Source: JAIMBK01 sp040755975 | GTDB taxonomy: Bacteria > Bacillota > Desulfotomaculia > Desulfotomaculales > Nap2-2B | Assembly: GCA_040755975.1 (NCBI GenBank) | Contig: JBFLZY010000003.1 | Span: 27,378-91,377 of the forward strand | Reading direction: 5' to 3' | DNA length: 64,000 nucleotides | In this document: piece by piece, positions 31,827 through 40,926 of the stretch | Layout: each line of letters begins with the position of its first letter | Numbering within the stretch: position 1 is the first letter of the stretch | Notes under the pieces: model-generated | Database searches by the model: none | What the model was told of the DNA's origin: nothing | The model's input: the letters and a program-made list of their open reading frames with translations, nothing else | Program-made: the position numbers and the translations under genes

Positions 31827-33908
31827 ATGCCATCCCCAATCCCGGCGCAATTCCGCAAACGCCTTAGATCAAATACCGACCTGGCCATCGCCGGCCTGAT
31901 CGTGGGCATCATCCTGATGATCATCATTCCCATGCCCCCGCAGGCGCTGGATATCTTGCTGTCCGTCAGCATCACCCTGGGGCTGGTCATCCTTTTGATC
32001 ACCATGTTCACCACCGAACCGCTGCAGTTTTCCGTTTTTCCGGCGCTGTTACTGGTGACCACCCTTTACCGGCTGGCCCTGAATATCTCTTCCACCCGCC
32101 TGATCCTCGGCCAGGCTTACGCCGGGAAGGTCATCGACGCCTTCGGGCACGTCGTGGTCAGCGGCAATTATATTGTCGGTTTCATTGTCTTTATCATCAT
32201 TACGGTGATCCAGTTCGTGGTCATCACCAGCGGGGCCGGTCGGGTGGCCGAAGTGGCGGCCCGCTTTACCTTAGATGCAATGCCCGGTAAGCAGATGAGC
32301 ATTGACGCAGAGTTTAACGCCGGACTGATCAGCGAGCCGGAGGCCCGGGAAAAAAGGCGCCGCCTGCAGCGGGAAGCGGATTTCTTCGGCGCCATGGACG
32401 GGGCCAGCAAGTTTGTGCGCGGCGACGCCATCGCCGGGGTGATCATCACGCTGGTCAATATCATCGGCGGCCTAGCCATCGGCACCTTGCAAAAGGGGAT
32501 GCCCGTGCCGGAAGCAGTCAAGACCTATACTATCCTGACTATCGGCGACGGGTTGGTTACCCAAGTTCCTGCCGTGCTTATTTCCACGGCGGCGGGCATT
32601 CTGGTGACCCGGGCCACCTCCGACGCCAACTTCGGCACGGAGTTGTCCCGCCAGTTCACGGCTTTTCCAAAGATCCTTTTCCTGGTGGCGGGGATTCTTT
32701 TCTTGCTGGCCCTGATCCCGGCCATGCCCCACGTTGTGCTCCTGGCGCTTGCTGCCGGGACCGGCCTGTTTGCCTATAACTTAAGCCAGGCCAGGCAGCG
32801 TTTTGAATATACCCGCCAGGAAGCCCTGGTCAAGCAGCAGATGCAGGAGAAAAGCAAGCAGCCGGAAAATGTGGCCACTTACTTCCAGGTGGACCCCCTC
32901 CAGATCGAGATTGGCTATAACCTCATCCCCCTCACCGACGAGAGCCAGGGCGGCGACCTGCTGGCCCGCCTGGCGGCGGTGCGCCGGCAGTGTGCGCTGG
33001 AGCTGGGGATTTACGTACGGCCCATCCGGATCAGGGACAACCTGAGCTTGCCCCCCAACAGCTATATCTTCAAATTGCGCGGGGAACAGAGTGCTTCCGG
33101 CGAGTTGTTGCCCGGCTATTACCTGGCCATGGACCCCACCGGGCAGGTTAAGGATGTCCCGGGAATTCCCACCAAAGAACCCACGTTTGGACTGCCGGCC
33201 TGGTGGGTGCCGGCCGGTGAAAAGGAGAAGCTGGAAATGGCCGGTTTAACGGTGGTCGATCTTTCTACCGTTTTGGTTACGCACCTCACGGAGTTTATCA
33301 AGGCAAACGCTCACGTGCTTTTGGGGCGCCAGGAAGTGAAGGAGCTGCTGGAGGCCGTAAAAGAAAAAGACCCGGCGGTGGTTGAGGAGCTGACCCCTGA
33401 TTTGCTGTCGCTGGGAGAAATCCAAAAGGTTTTCCAGAACCTGCTGAAGGAAGGCATTCCCTTGCGCGACCTGGTGACCATTGGCGAGGCTCTGGCCGAC
33501 GGCGCCCGGATGTCCAGGGACACCGATTTTTTGACCGACCACGTCCGCAGCACTTTGGCCCGGACCATCAGCCGGCTTTATTTGAGTCCGCAAAACAAGC
33601 TGGAGGTGATCACTCTCCACCCTAAGCTGGAGCAGTTGCTCATCGATTCCATCCAGCAAACCCAGCTGGGCGCCTACCCGGTACTGGAGCCGGGGCTGGC
33701 GCGGCAAATTCTGGAGAAGATCAAGGTCGCTGCCGAAAAAATGATCCAGCGCACCGGGAAAGCGGTCGTTTTATGCTCCCCGCGCGCGCGGCTGCCCCTG
33801 CGCAGGCTTACGGAACGCTACCTGCCGGGCGTGGCGATCTTATCCTTGAACGAAATTATGCCGAATATAGAAGTAGAGGTGGTCGGGACGGTGAATGAGC
33901 AGACATGA
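31827..33908 (+). CDS. flhA: Flagellar biosynthesis protein FlhA
   Basis: Largest export-gate protein. 693 residues: eight N-terminal membrane segments up to about residue 325, including the FHIPEP-region signatures PALLLVTTLYRLALNISSTR, GNYIVGFIVFIIITVIQF and DAMPGKQMSIDAEFNAGLIS, followed by the cytoplasmic ring domain (about 350-693). ATG 31827 is used; a TTG nine bases upstream is closer to GAAGGAGG and is an alternative (adds three residues). Separated from flhB by the repeat cluster, so it may depend on read-through or on a promoter there. Overlaps flhF by four bases. Confidence 0.96.
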   Translation: MPSPIPAQFRKRLRSNTDLAIAGLIVGIILMIIIPMPPQALDILLSVSITLGLVILLITMFTTEPLQFSVFPALLLVTTLYRLALNISSTRLILGQAYAGKVIDAFGHVVVSGNYIVGFIVFIIITVIQFVVITSGAGRVAEVAARFTLDAMPGKQMSIDAEFNAGLISEPEAREKRRRLQREADFFGAMDGASKFVRGDAIAGVIITLVNIIGGLAIGTLQKGMPVPEAVKTYTILTIGDGLVTQVPAVLISTAAGILVTRATSDANFGTELSRQFTAFPKILFLVAGILFLLALIPAMPHVVLLALAAGTGLFAYNLSQARQRFEYTRQEALVKQQMQEKSKQPENVATYFQVDPLQIEIGYNLIPLTDESQGGDLLARLAAVRRQCALELGIYVRPIRIRDNLSLPPNSYIFKLRGEQSASGELLPGYYLAMDPTGQVKDVPGIPTKEPTFGLPAWWVPAGEKEKLEMAGLTVVDLSTVLVTHLTEFIKANAHVLLGRQEVKELLEAVKEKDPAVVEELTPDLLSLGEIQKVFQNLLKEGIPLRDLVTIGEALADGARMSRDTDFLTDHVRSTLARTISRLYLSPQNKLEVITLHPKLEQLLIDSIQQTQLGAYPVLEPGLARQILEKIKVAAEKMIQRTGKAVVLCSPRARLPLRRLTERYLPGVAILSLNEIMPNIEVEVVGTVNEQT

Positions 33909-35026
33909 AAATTAAAAAGTACATTGTCCGGGAAATGCAGGAGGCGATGCAGTTAATCAGGGAGGATTTGGGCCCGGAGGCGGTCATCATCAGCAGCTAC
34001 CCTTTGCCGCGCAGGGGTTTAAGAGACTTTTTCAACCCGCGCCAGCTGGAAGTTACGGCCGCCGTGGACGATTCCGAAAGCCCCGTTTTCCGAAGGTTTT
34101 CCTTTGCACAGAAGCGGATTGCGCCTTCTTCCGGCGGTTTTTTACCGGTCCGGGAGGAAAAGTATGGCCAGCGATTTAATAATATTTTAAGACAGAGGGA
34201 GTTTGGCATGAATTATCTGGAAAACTGGCGCCGGCGTCTTCAGGCGATGGATGTGGAGGAAAAAATTATTAGCCTTCTTTTTGCTGATTTGCAAAAGGAA
34301 GTTCCCGAAAGCGACGTTCTCGATCCGGACGAATACGTCGGCCTGTTGATTAAAAAAAGAATCGTCGCCCTGGTGGAACCTGTATATAAGCGGGAGCAAA
34401 ATCCTCCTCTCTGCTTTTTCGTCGGACCCACCGGGGTGGGAAAAACCTTTACGCTGGCCAAGCTGGCCACCAGGCTGGCCGCCCTGGAGCACAAAAGGGT
34501 GGCCCTGATCAGCGTGGGCGCCGGCCGCCTGCAAGCGGTTGAAGAACTCAAGGTGTTGACCCGGCCGGCTGCGCTTTCCGTCGAGGCGGTAACAACGCCG
34601 GCCGAGTTGGCGATTGCCGTCCGCAACCAGGTGGACAAAGACACGATCTTTGTCGACACGGAAGGCATTCCTTCCCAGAATGCCGCCCAAATGCTGCGGC
34701 TGAAAAGTTTTCTGGATGTGCTGGAACAGCCCAGAGACGTTTTTCTGGTGTTGAGTTGCCCCACCAGAAACAGGGACCTCTACAAAGTGATCACGGACTT
34801 CGGCCGGCTGGATTTTTCCCGGATTATCCTTACCAAGCTGGATGAAACGGAAACATACGGTTCCCTGCTCAACGCAGTATGTTATGCGGGCAGGCCGGTT
34901 GCCTATTTGGCCACCGGACTGGCTATTCCGGACGATCTCCGGCCGCTTGACCCGCGGAAACTGGCGGAGATCCTCCTCAAAGGGGCTCAGGAAGTGAATG
35001 AGCGGGCTTTTGAAATTAACCTCTGA
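33905..35026 (+). CDS. flhF: Flagellar biosynthesis GTPase FlhF
   Basis: SRP-family GTPase that sets the site and number of flagella. 373 residues. N-terminal basic domain (MKIKKYIVREMQEAMQLIRE), middle N-domain, G1 motif GPTGVGKT near 173, and downstream GTPase motifs IFVDTEGIPSQN and RIILTKLDETETYGSLLN. ATGA overlap with flhA. In the G-domain the usual DTAGR sequence reads DTEGI, a change in the nucleotide-sensing loop worth noting. Works with FlhG, encoded next. Confidence 0.94.
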   Translation: MKIKKYIVREMQEAMQLIREDLGPEAVIISSYPLPRRGLRDFFNPRQLEVTAAVDDSESPVFRRFSFAQKRIAPSSGGFLPVREEKYGQRFNNILRQREFGMNYLENWRRRLQAMDVEEKIISLLFADLQKEVPESDVLDPDEYVGLLIKKRIVALVEPVYKREQNPPLCFFVGPTGVGKTFTLAKLATRLAALEHKRVALISVGAGRLQAVEELKVLTRPAALSVEAVTTPAELAIAVRNQVDKDTIFVDTEGIPSQNAAQMLRLKSFLDVLEQPRDVFLVLSCPTRNRDLYKVITDFGRLDFSRIILTKLDETETYGSLLNAVCYAGRPVAYLATGLAIPDDLRPLDPRKLAEILLKGAQEVNERAFEINL

Positions 35027-35846
35027 GGATCGCTTTCCCCGGCAGGGGGCCAGGGTAATCGCCGTCACCAGCGGTAAGGGCGGGGTCGGCAAGACCAACC
35101 TGGTGGTCAACCTTTCCCTGGCCCTGGCGCGCCTGGGCAGGCGGGTAATTATTCTGGACGCCGACCTGGGCCTGGCCAACGCGGAAGTCCTCATGGGGGT
35201 TACGCCCCTTTATACGTTATTTGATTGCCTGTCCGGGAAGAAGGAAATTAATGAAATTTTAACGCCCGCACCCCTGGGAGTGCAAATTATTTCGGGCGGG
35301 TCGGGTTTTGTGGAACTGGCCAATCTGGACGGCCGGCAGCAGCAAAAAATTATTGATGCACTGTTTTTTCTTGACGAAGCCGACTTTGTGTTGATTGACA
35401 CCGGGGCGGGGATTTCCCGAAATGTGCTGGGGTTTGTCGCGGCCGCGGAAGAAGTAATTGTTGTGCTCACCCCGGAGCCGACTTCGCTTACCGATGCCTA
35501 CAGTCTGATCAAGATCCTGGCCAAATTTAAAGTCCACCGGCAGGTTATGCTGGTGGTCAACCGCGCCGCCGACGAACGCGAAGCGGCGGCTACCGTGAAA
35601 AGAATGGCGGCGGTGGTGGAGCGCTTTTTGGAGATGCAACTGGTTCACCTGGGTTCCATCTGCGAAGACCGGGCGGTTTTAAGGGCGGTGCGCGGACAGC
35701 GGCCGTTTGTCCTCTTCGAACCGCAAAGCAGACCGGCTTTAAATATCGAGTTCATGGCCCGGCGCCTGGCGAACGATGAGTGTTCTGTTCCGCAGGGAAA
35801 AACTTTTCGCGGTTTTGTGCAAAAAATCGTCCGTTTTTTCCGTTAG
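34998..35846 (+). CDS. flhG: MinD-like ATPase FlhG (FleN/YlxH)
   Basis: ParA/MinD-type ATPase that stimulates FlhF and controls flagellar number. 282 residues. Deviant Walker A GKGGVGKT at about 27-34, switch I region IILDADLGLANAEVLMG and switch II FVLIDTGAGISRNVLG. An MRP-like C-terminal part ends in a basic membrane-targeting helix (GKTFRGFVQKIVRFFR). It overlaps flhF by 29 bases in another frame. Cytoplasmic or membrane associated. Confidence 0.94.
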   Translation: MSGLLKLTSEDRFPRQGARVIAVTSGKGGVGKTNLVVNLSLALARLGRRVIILDADLGLANAEVLMGVTPLYTLFDCLSGKKEINEILTPAPLGVQIISGGSGFVELANLDGRQQQKIIDALFFLDEADFVLIDTGAGISRNVLGFVAAAEEVIVVLTPEPTSLTDAYSLIKILAKFKVHRQVMLVVNRAADEREAAATVKRMAAVVERFLEMQLVHLGSICEDRAVLRAVRGQRPFVLFEPQSRPALNIEFMARRLANDECSVPQGKTFRGFVQKIVRFFR

Positions 35847-35858
35847 GGGGTCTTTTCC

Positions 35859-36518
35859 TTGCCAGTTTTGCCTGAACTCAAAATCCGGCAAAAAATTATG
35901 GTTACCCGGAAAGGGGAAAAACAATGGTTTTTCTCAACCATTCAAGATATCAGGGACGGGGAGTTATATATTGAGATCCCGCACCAGGGCGAAAGCGCTT
36001 TAGTGCTTTACCGGGGGGAAGAGGTAGACGTAAGGTTTTCGGCCGAGGGCGCCAGTTATGTTTTTTCTTCCCGCGTGATCGGCAAGACGCTGGACAGCAT
36101 CCCGCTTTTTCGCCTGACGCCGCCCGAAAATGTCCAGCGCATCCAACAGCGCAACTTCGTGCGCTTGCCGGTGGCTTTGGAAGTGTTCTACGCTCTGCCG
36201 CCGGAAAAAAACCGCCGGCCCAGGTATAAGAAAGCGATCAGCAATGACCTAAGCGGCGGCGGTATGCGTCTGACCGTAAATGAACTCCTGGCGGAAGGCA
36301 CCTTGTTAAACTTAAAGTTTTCTTTGCCTTTAAAAAAAGGGGTTAAAGAAATATCTGCCGCCGGTAAGGTTGTGCGCCGGTGGGCGTTCGAGACGGAAGG
36401 CGTGGTAACGTACCAGGTAGCTGTTGAATTTCAAGGAATAGGCCGGACCCAGCAGGATTATATTGTTAATTTCATCTTCAGCCGGATGGCCGAACAAGGG
36501 CGCTTAAAGAGATCCTAG
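35859..36518 (+). CDS. PilZ-domain c-di-GMP receptor (YcgR/YpfA-type)
   Basis: 219 residues: N-terminal YcgR-N-like flagellar-brake domain (about 1-95), and C-terminal PilZ domain with the two c-di-GMP-binding motifs, QQRNFVRLPV near 97 and NDLSGGGMRL near 130. The TTG start follows GGGGGTC. Proteins of this type bind c-di-GMP and slow the flagellar motor through MotA or FliG. Its place inside the operon whose leader is a c-di-GMP riboswitch suggests two levels of c-di-GMP control, transcript level and motor function. Confidence 0.92.
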   Translation: MPVLPELKIRQKIMVTRKGEKQWFFSTIQDIRDGELYIEIPHQGESALVLYRGEEVDVRFSAEGASYVFSSRVIGKTLDSIPLFRLTPPENVQRIQQRNFVRLPVALEVFYALPPEKNRRPRYKKAISNDLSGGGMRLTVNELLAEGTLLNLKFSLPLKKGVKEISAAGKVVRRWAFETEGVVTYQVAVEFQGIGRTQQDYIVNFIFSRMAEQGRLKRS

Positions 36519-36541
36519 CCCGGAATGGGAAGTGATGGCGT

Positions 36542-37297
36542 ATGTCCAGCCCTCAACTTTTGGATCAGTACCAAAGAACCAGGAACGAGGATATAAAGCA
36601 ACAGCTGGTGCTTTCCTACCTATGGCTGGTCAGGCACCTGGCGGGGCGGCTGGCCGTGAGATTGCCGGCGGCCATTAACCAGGAAGACCTGGAAAGCTGC
36701 GGCATCCTGGGCTTGCTGGAAGCCATTGAGAAATTTGACCCGGCGATGGGGCGGGATTTTGAAAGTTACGCCTACGTGCGCATCCGGGGTGCCATGCTGG
36801 ACGAGTTGCGCCGGGTCAACTGGATACCGCGAACGATCTGGCAAAAACTGCAGGCAATCCGGGCGGCGCGGGAAAAGCTGGAAAATTCTATAGATGGGGT
36901 GAGCGAAGAAGCCGTCGCTCGCGAGGTGGGCTGGGAGGTGGCGGAAGTGCGGCGGCTGGATGCCCATTCCCGCCGGATTTACGCTGTTTCCCTGGATGAA
37001 ATGGCGGCGACGGCGGGCGGGGAAACGGTTCGCCTGGGTGATATCATTCCGGATGAGACGAGCCCCGACCCGCTGGACCTGGTGACCGAAGAGGACAACC
37101 GGCAGCTGTTGGTGCAGGCCATTGAAAGCTTGAACGAAAAGGACCGGTTGATCCTGTCCCTGTATTACCAGAAGGGTTTGACCTTGAAAGAAATCGGTAA
37201 AATTCTGGAAGTATCCGAATCGCGCGTCTGCCAGTTGCACGGGCGCGCGTTGAAGAGGCTGCGTAAGAGGCTCGAAGAGTTGTCCCCGGGGAGTTAA
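36542..37297 (+). CDS. fliA: RNA polymerase sigma factor for flagellar operons (SigD/FliA)
   Basis: Sigma-28 class factor that transcribes late flagellar and chemotaxis genes. 251 residues. Region 2 (VRHLAGRLAVRLP, EDLESCGILGLLEAIEKFDP, YAYVRIRGAMLDELRRVNW), region 3 and region 4 (LTLKEIGKILEVSESRVCQL) are complete and of FliA/WhiG type. ATG start behind GGGAAGTGATGGCG. Its anti-sigma factor FlgM is not in the window. Confidence 0.95.
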   Translation: MSSPQLLDQYQRTRNEDIKQQLVLSYLWLVRHLAGRLAVRLPAAINQEDLESCGILGLLEAIEKFDPAMGRDFESYAYVRIRGAMLDELRRVNWIPRTIWQKLQAIRAAREKLENSIDGVSEEAVAREVGWEVAEVRRLDAHSRRIYAVSLDEMAATAGGETVRLGDIIPDETSPDPLDLVTEEDNRQLLVQAIESLNEKDRLILSLYYQKGLTLKEIGKILEVSESRVCQLHGRALKRLRKRLEELSPGS

Positions 37298-37346
37298 GGA
37301 AGAGGAAGGACTAGAGTTGAGAATTTAGGAAGGGGGCTTGGAAATC

Positions 37347-38135
37347 GTGATCAGGGGGCTTTACACCGCCGGGGCGGGGATGGGCGTAGAACAGGCCCGC
37401 CTGGACGCCCTGGCCAATAACTTGCTTAACGCGACCACCAGCGGCTACAAAAAGGACCGGGTGGTGCAAACGCCTTTCCCCCAGCTTTTGTTGGTGCAAA
37501 GGCAGCAGGAAGCCATCGGTGGTTTACCCGCCCGGTGGGAATTCGTCGGCCTTTCCAACCAGGGGGCGGCGGTGCGCCGGGTGGTGACCGACTTTGTGTC
37601 CGGCATGATCCAGGAAACCGGAGGATTTAACGACCTCGCCCTGGCCAACCGGAATTGTTTTTTCACCGTAAGTGCGCCCACGCCTGAAGATCCCGCCCGG
37701 GAGTTGTATACCAGGGACGGTGCTTTTTCCATCGACGGGGAAGGGTACCTGGTGACTGTCCGGGGGGAAAGGGTGCTGGGGGAAACGGGACCTGTTTATA
37801 TCGGGGAAGAAGGAATTTTTTCCGTGAGTGCGGAAGGGATTATAGCCACTCCCGGGCAAGGGGAAATAGACAGGCTTCGCCTGGTCGAGTTTGCCGATCC
37901 GGCGGTTTTAAATAAAACGGGGAACAACTCATTTACGGCGCCGCCGGGCGCGGGGCAGCCGGCCGCTGACCCGCAGGTCAGGCAGGGTTTTCTCGAGCGC
38001 TCCAACGTAAACATGGCCGCAGAAACGGTCGGTCTGATCACGGTGGTCAGGGCCTACGAGGCCAACTCGCGAATCCTCCAGACGCATAACGACCTGCTCG
38101 GTTTGGCGGTAAACCAGATAGGCAGCCTGAAGTAA
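37347..38135 (+). CDS. flgF: Flagellar hook-basal body protein, FlgF/FlgG family (proximal copy)
   Basis: Rod protein. 262 residues from the GTG at 37347 (MIRGLYTAGAGM), ten bases after AGGGGGC; a TTG nine bases upstream is the alternative. Signatures: QARLDALANNLLNATTSGYK, ETGGFNDLALANRNCFFTV, and the C-terminal GFLERSNVNMAAETVGLITV. It precedes flgG, so by position it is FlgF (proximal of the two), but FlgF and FlgG are hard to separate by sequence in Firmicutes. Confidence 0.9.
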   Translation: MIRGLYTAGAGMGVEQARLDALANNLLNATTSGYKKDRVVQTPFPQLLLVQRQQEAIGGLPARWEFVGLSNQGAAVRRVVTDFVSGMIQETGGFNDLALANRNCFFTVSAPTPEDPARELYTRDGAFSIDGEGYLVTVRGERVLGETGPVYIGEEGIFSVSAEGIIATPGQGEIDRLRLVEFADPAVLNKTGNNSFTAPPGAGQPAADPQVRQGFLERSNVNMAAETVGLITVVRAYEANSRILQTHNDLLGLAVNQIGSLK

Positions 38136-38203
38136 TGGGCTGACTGAAACTGAATAGTACGCCTGAAGGAACTTGAAGAATTATTGTTGAAAGGAGTGTT
38201 TCG

Positions 38204-38986
38204 ATGTTACGTACGATCGTCAACGGCCGCGCGGGGGTAATTGCCCAGCAAATCCGCCTGGACACGATCGCCAATAACATGGCCAACGTCAACACGACGG
38301 CTTTTAAAAAGCAGGCAGTATCATTTGCCGACCTGCTCTACCAGGAAATGAACGCCGCCGGCCGCCCGGTGGAAAAGGAACCGGCCGCCGCCAACCCCGT
38401 TCACGGCGCGGGCGTAAAAGTCGCCGCCCTGCCCAGGGACTTCTCCCCCGGGGTGCAAATCCTCACTGGCCGGCCGTTGGACATCGCCATCACGGGGGAG
38501 GGGTTCCTGCAGGTGGAACTGCCCGACGGAAGATATGCCTATACGCGCAACGGGGTTCTCAATGTGACCCCCGAAGGCGACCTGGTCGACGGAAACGGCT
38601 ACCCGCTTTCCCCGGGAATCACCCTGCCGGAAAATTACCAGGGGATCACCGTCAGGTTCGACGGAACGGTCCTGGCTGCGGGGGAAGACGGGGCCCTCGC
38701 GGAGGTGGGGCAGTTGTCCCTCTATCGGTTTGTTAACCCCGCCGGCCTGGAGGCTTTCGGAAATAATCTTTATCTCGCTACGCCGGCCAGCGGAGAACCC
38801 CTGGAGGGTACGCCGGGGGAAGCGGGTTTTGGCGTTTTGCGGCAGGGTTATCTGGAAGCTTCCAATGTGGACCTGACCAGGGAGATGACCTGCCTGATCG
38901 AAACCCAACGGGCCTACCAGGTTGCTCTGCGGGTTATTCAAAATGCGGAAGAATTGTGGAATATAGCCAATAACTTGCGAAAGTAG
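38204..38986 (+). CDS. flgG: Flagellar hook-basal body protein, FlgF/FlgG family (distal copy)
   Basis: Distal rod protein. 260 residues. N-terminal QQIRLDTIANNMANVNTTAFK, central LTGRPLDIAITGEGFLQVEL and C-terminal GYLEASNVDLTREMTCLIE with QRAYQVALRVIQNAEEL. ATG behind AAAGGAGTGTTTCG. Paralogous to the preceding gene and to flgE. The cheD frame begins within 15 bp of its stop. Confidence 0.92.
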   Translation: MLRTIVNGRAGVIAQQIRLDTIANNMANVNTTAFKKQAVSFADLLYQEMNAAGRPVEKEPAAANPVHGAGVKVAALPRDFSPGVQILTGRPLDIAITGEGFLQVELPDGRYAYTRNGVLNVTPEGDLVDGNGYPLSPGITLPENYQGITVRFDGTVLAAGEDGALAEVGQLSLYRFVNPAGLEAFGNNLYLATPASGEPLEGTPGEAGFGVLRQGYLEASNVDLTREMTCLIETQRAYQVALRVIQNAEELWNIANNLRK

Positions 38987-38999
38987 AGTGTGAACAAAA

Positions 39000-39494
39000 C
39001 TGTTCGGTAATAATTTAGAAATTCAGGTAGGTATTGCCGATTATAAAATCACCCGGGAGCCCGGACGCCTGATCACCCTCGGGTTAGGCTCTTGCGTAGG
39101 GGTCACCCTTTACGATCCATTGACGAAAATCGGCGGCTTGCTGCATCTGATGTTACCCGACAGCACCCAGTTCAACAACGTAACAAAGCCGGCCAAGTTT
39201 GCCGATTTGGGAATCCCCCTGCTGGTTGCTGAACTGCAAAAAAAAGGGGCCGCTACCAGGCGGCTGCAGGCCAAGCTGGTGGGCGGCGCACAGATGTTCT
39301 CCGGAATGGACGATTCCATGGTTTTGAATATCGGGCAGCGGAACGTGGAAAAAACGCGCATCGTCCTGGCCGAACTGGGGATCAAAATTTTTGCCGAGGA
39401 AGTGGGCGGAAACAAAGGCCGGACGATGATCCTGGATACGACGGACGGGAAAGTGTTCGTCCGAATGTTGGGCAATGTTCAAAAGGTGATCTGA
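39000..39494 (+). CDS. cheD: Chemoreceptor glutamine deamidase CheD, non-standard start
   Basis: Deamidates receptor glutamines and works with CheC. About 164 residues if read from CTG at 39000. The catalytic Cys is in LGLGSCVGVTLYDP and the catalytic His in GLLHLMLPDS. The open frame runs upstream of the first standard start (TTG 39120, which would cut off the catalytic Cys) to a stop at 38991, and contains no ATG, GTG or TTG before 39120. CTG 39000 is the best candidate; the conserved family beginning (EIQVGIADYKI) is at 39018. No clear ribosome site, so coupling to flgG is likely. Confidence 0.85.
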   Translation: MFGNNLEIQVGIADYKITREPGRLITLGLGSCVGVTLYDPLTKIGGLLHLMLPDSTQFNNVTKPAKFADLGIPLLVAELQKKGAATRRLQAKLVGGAQMFSGMDDSMVLNIGQRNVEKTRIVLAELGIKIFAEEVGGNKGRTMILDTTDGKVFVRMLGNVQKVI

Positions 39495-39496
39495 CG

Positions 39497-40288
39497 ATGG
39501 ATTTCGTTCAATTTAAGGAGAAAATGCGACAAACCTTCGGCCTGGATTTAAACAGCTACAAGGAAAACCAGTTGTGCCGGCGGTTGACCGGCTACCTGGC
39601 CAGGCAAAATCTGCCCGGCTACCACGCGCTGTTTGCCCGGCTCGAAAAAGACCGCCACGCTTACGAATCTTTTCTGGATTTTTTAACCATCAACGTTTCG
39701 GAATTTTTTCGCGACCCGGCCAGGTGGGCGGAACTGGCCGAGCAGATTCTGCCGGAATTGCTGGCCGGCAAACCAAGGCTCAAGATCTGGAGCGCGGCCT
39801 GCGCCAACGGGGCGGAGCCCTATTCCCTGGCCATTATTTTGAAAGAGCTTACGCCGCTGCGCCAGCATCATTTGCTGGCCACGGACATCGATAAAAACAT
39901 TCTGGCTCAGGCGCTGCAAGGGTGCTATCACCCCGACGCGGTTCGCCACGTGAGCCGGGAACGATTAAATAGATTTTTTGAGCAAGCCGGGAATGATTTT
40001 GCAATTAAGGATGAAGTCAAGAAAATGGTCACTTTTCGCCAGCACGATCTGTTGACCCAGCCTTTTGAGGACGGTTACGATCTCATCGTCTGCAGGAACG
40101 TAAGCATTTATTTCACGCGCGCCGCCCAGGATCAGTTGAATAACAAACTGGCCAAAAGCTTAACCAGGGGAGGGTTTTTGTTTATAGGAGGTAGTGAGAT
40201 GATTTTTAACTACAAGGAGCTTGGCCTGGAAAGAGTACGCACCAGCTTTTACCGCAAAATAACGTTTCCCGGGGAGGTGAAAAGGTGA
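39497..40288 (+). CDS. cheR: Chemotaxis protein methyltransferase CheR
   Basis: SAM-dependent methylation of glutamates on chemoreceptors. 263 residues: N-terminal helical domain (about 1-75) with YLARQNLPGYHALFARLEKD, and the methyltransferase domain with FLTINVSEFFRDPARW, KIWSAACANGAEPYSLAII and LIVCRNVSIYFTRAAQDQL. ATG two bases after the cheD stop; ends with a GTGA overlap with cheC. Confidence 0.95.
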   Translation: MDFVQFKEKMRQTFGLDLNSYKENQLCRRLTGYLARQNLPGYHALFARLEKDRHAYESFLDFLTINVSEFFRDPARWAELAEQILPELLAGKPRLKIWSAACANGAEPYSLAIILKELTPLRQHHLLATDIDKNILAQALQGCYHPDAVRHVSRERLNRFFEQAGNDFAIKDEVKKMVTFRQHDLLTQPFEDGYDLIVCRNVSIYFTRAAQDQLNNKLAKSLTRGGFLFIGGSEMIFNYKELGLERVRTSFYRKITFPGEVKR

Positions 40289-40896
40289 ACCACCGGGAGC
40301 TGTCCGCAAGCGAACTGGACGCTTTGCAGGAGATCAGCAACATCGGCATGGGCAACGCCGTTACTTCCCTGGCGCAGCTGATTAACCAGCGGGTGGACAT
40401 GCGCGTGCCCCGGGCGTACTTTCTTTCCTTTGAAGAAGTCATTGCGCTGGTCGGCGGGTACGAAGAATTGGTTGCCTGCGTCACTTTGCGTTTGCTTGGG
40501 GATGCGCCCGGAATCATTCTTTATCTGTTTGACGAAAAAAGCGCCTACCGCCTGGTGGATTTACTGATGGGCCTGTCTCCCGGAACGACGGGTGCTCTGG
40601 ATGAAATGGCGGAATCTGCCGTGAAAGAAGTCGGCAACGTCTTAACCGGCTCCTTTGTCAGCGCCATCAGTCAGATGACGGGCCTGCGCATGATCACAGC
40701 AGTGCCGTTGTTTGCCTTCGACATGCTCGGGGCAATTTTATCGTCTTTACTGGTGGCTGCCGGGCGCGTCGAGGATAGTGTGCTGGTCATTGAAACAGAG
40801 CTCTTTCCTCACCAGAACGGGCAGATCAAGGGGCACTTTTTCCTCCTTACGGAGCCCGGTTCGGTAACGAAGCTGATGTCTGCTTTGGGTTTTTAA
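40285..40896 (+). CDS. cheC: CheY-P phosphatase CheC
   Basis: Dephosphorylates CheY-P and binds CheD for adaptation. 203 residues with both CheC active-site helices: ALQEISNIGMGNAVTSLA (Glu/Asn) near residue 15 and EMAESAVKEVGNVLTGSF near 107. GTG start overlapping cheR. Related CheC-like sequences recur in FliY at 42.3 kb, which may act as a second phosphatase at the switch. Confidence 0.95.
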   Translation: MNHRELSASELDALQEISNIGMGNAVTSLAQLINQRVDMRVPRAYFLSFEEVIALVGGYEELVACVTLRLLGDAPGIILYLFDEKSAYRLVDLLMGLSPGTTGALDEMAESAVKEVGNVLTGSFVSAISQMTGLRMITAVPLFAFDMLGAILSSLLVAAGRVEDSVLVIETELFPHQNGQIKGHFFLLTEPGSVTKLMSALGF

Positions 40897-40926
40897 GGCA
40901 ATGAAAACAGCAAGGGGGAGTATAAC

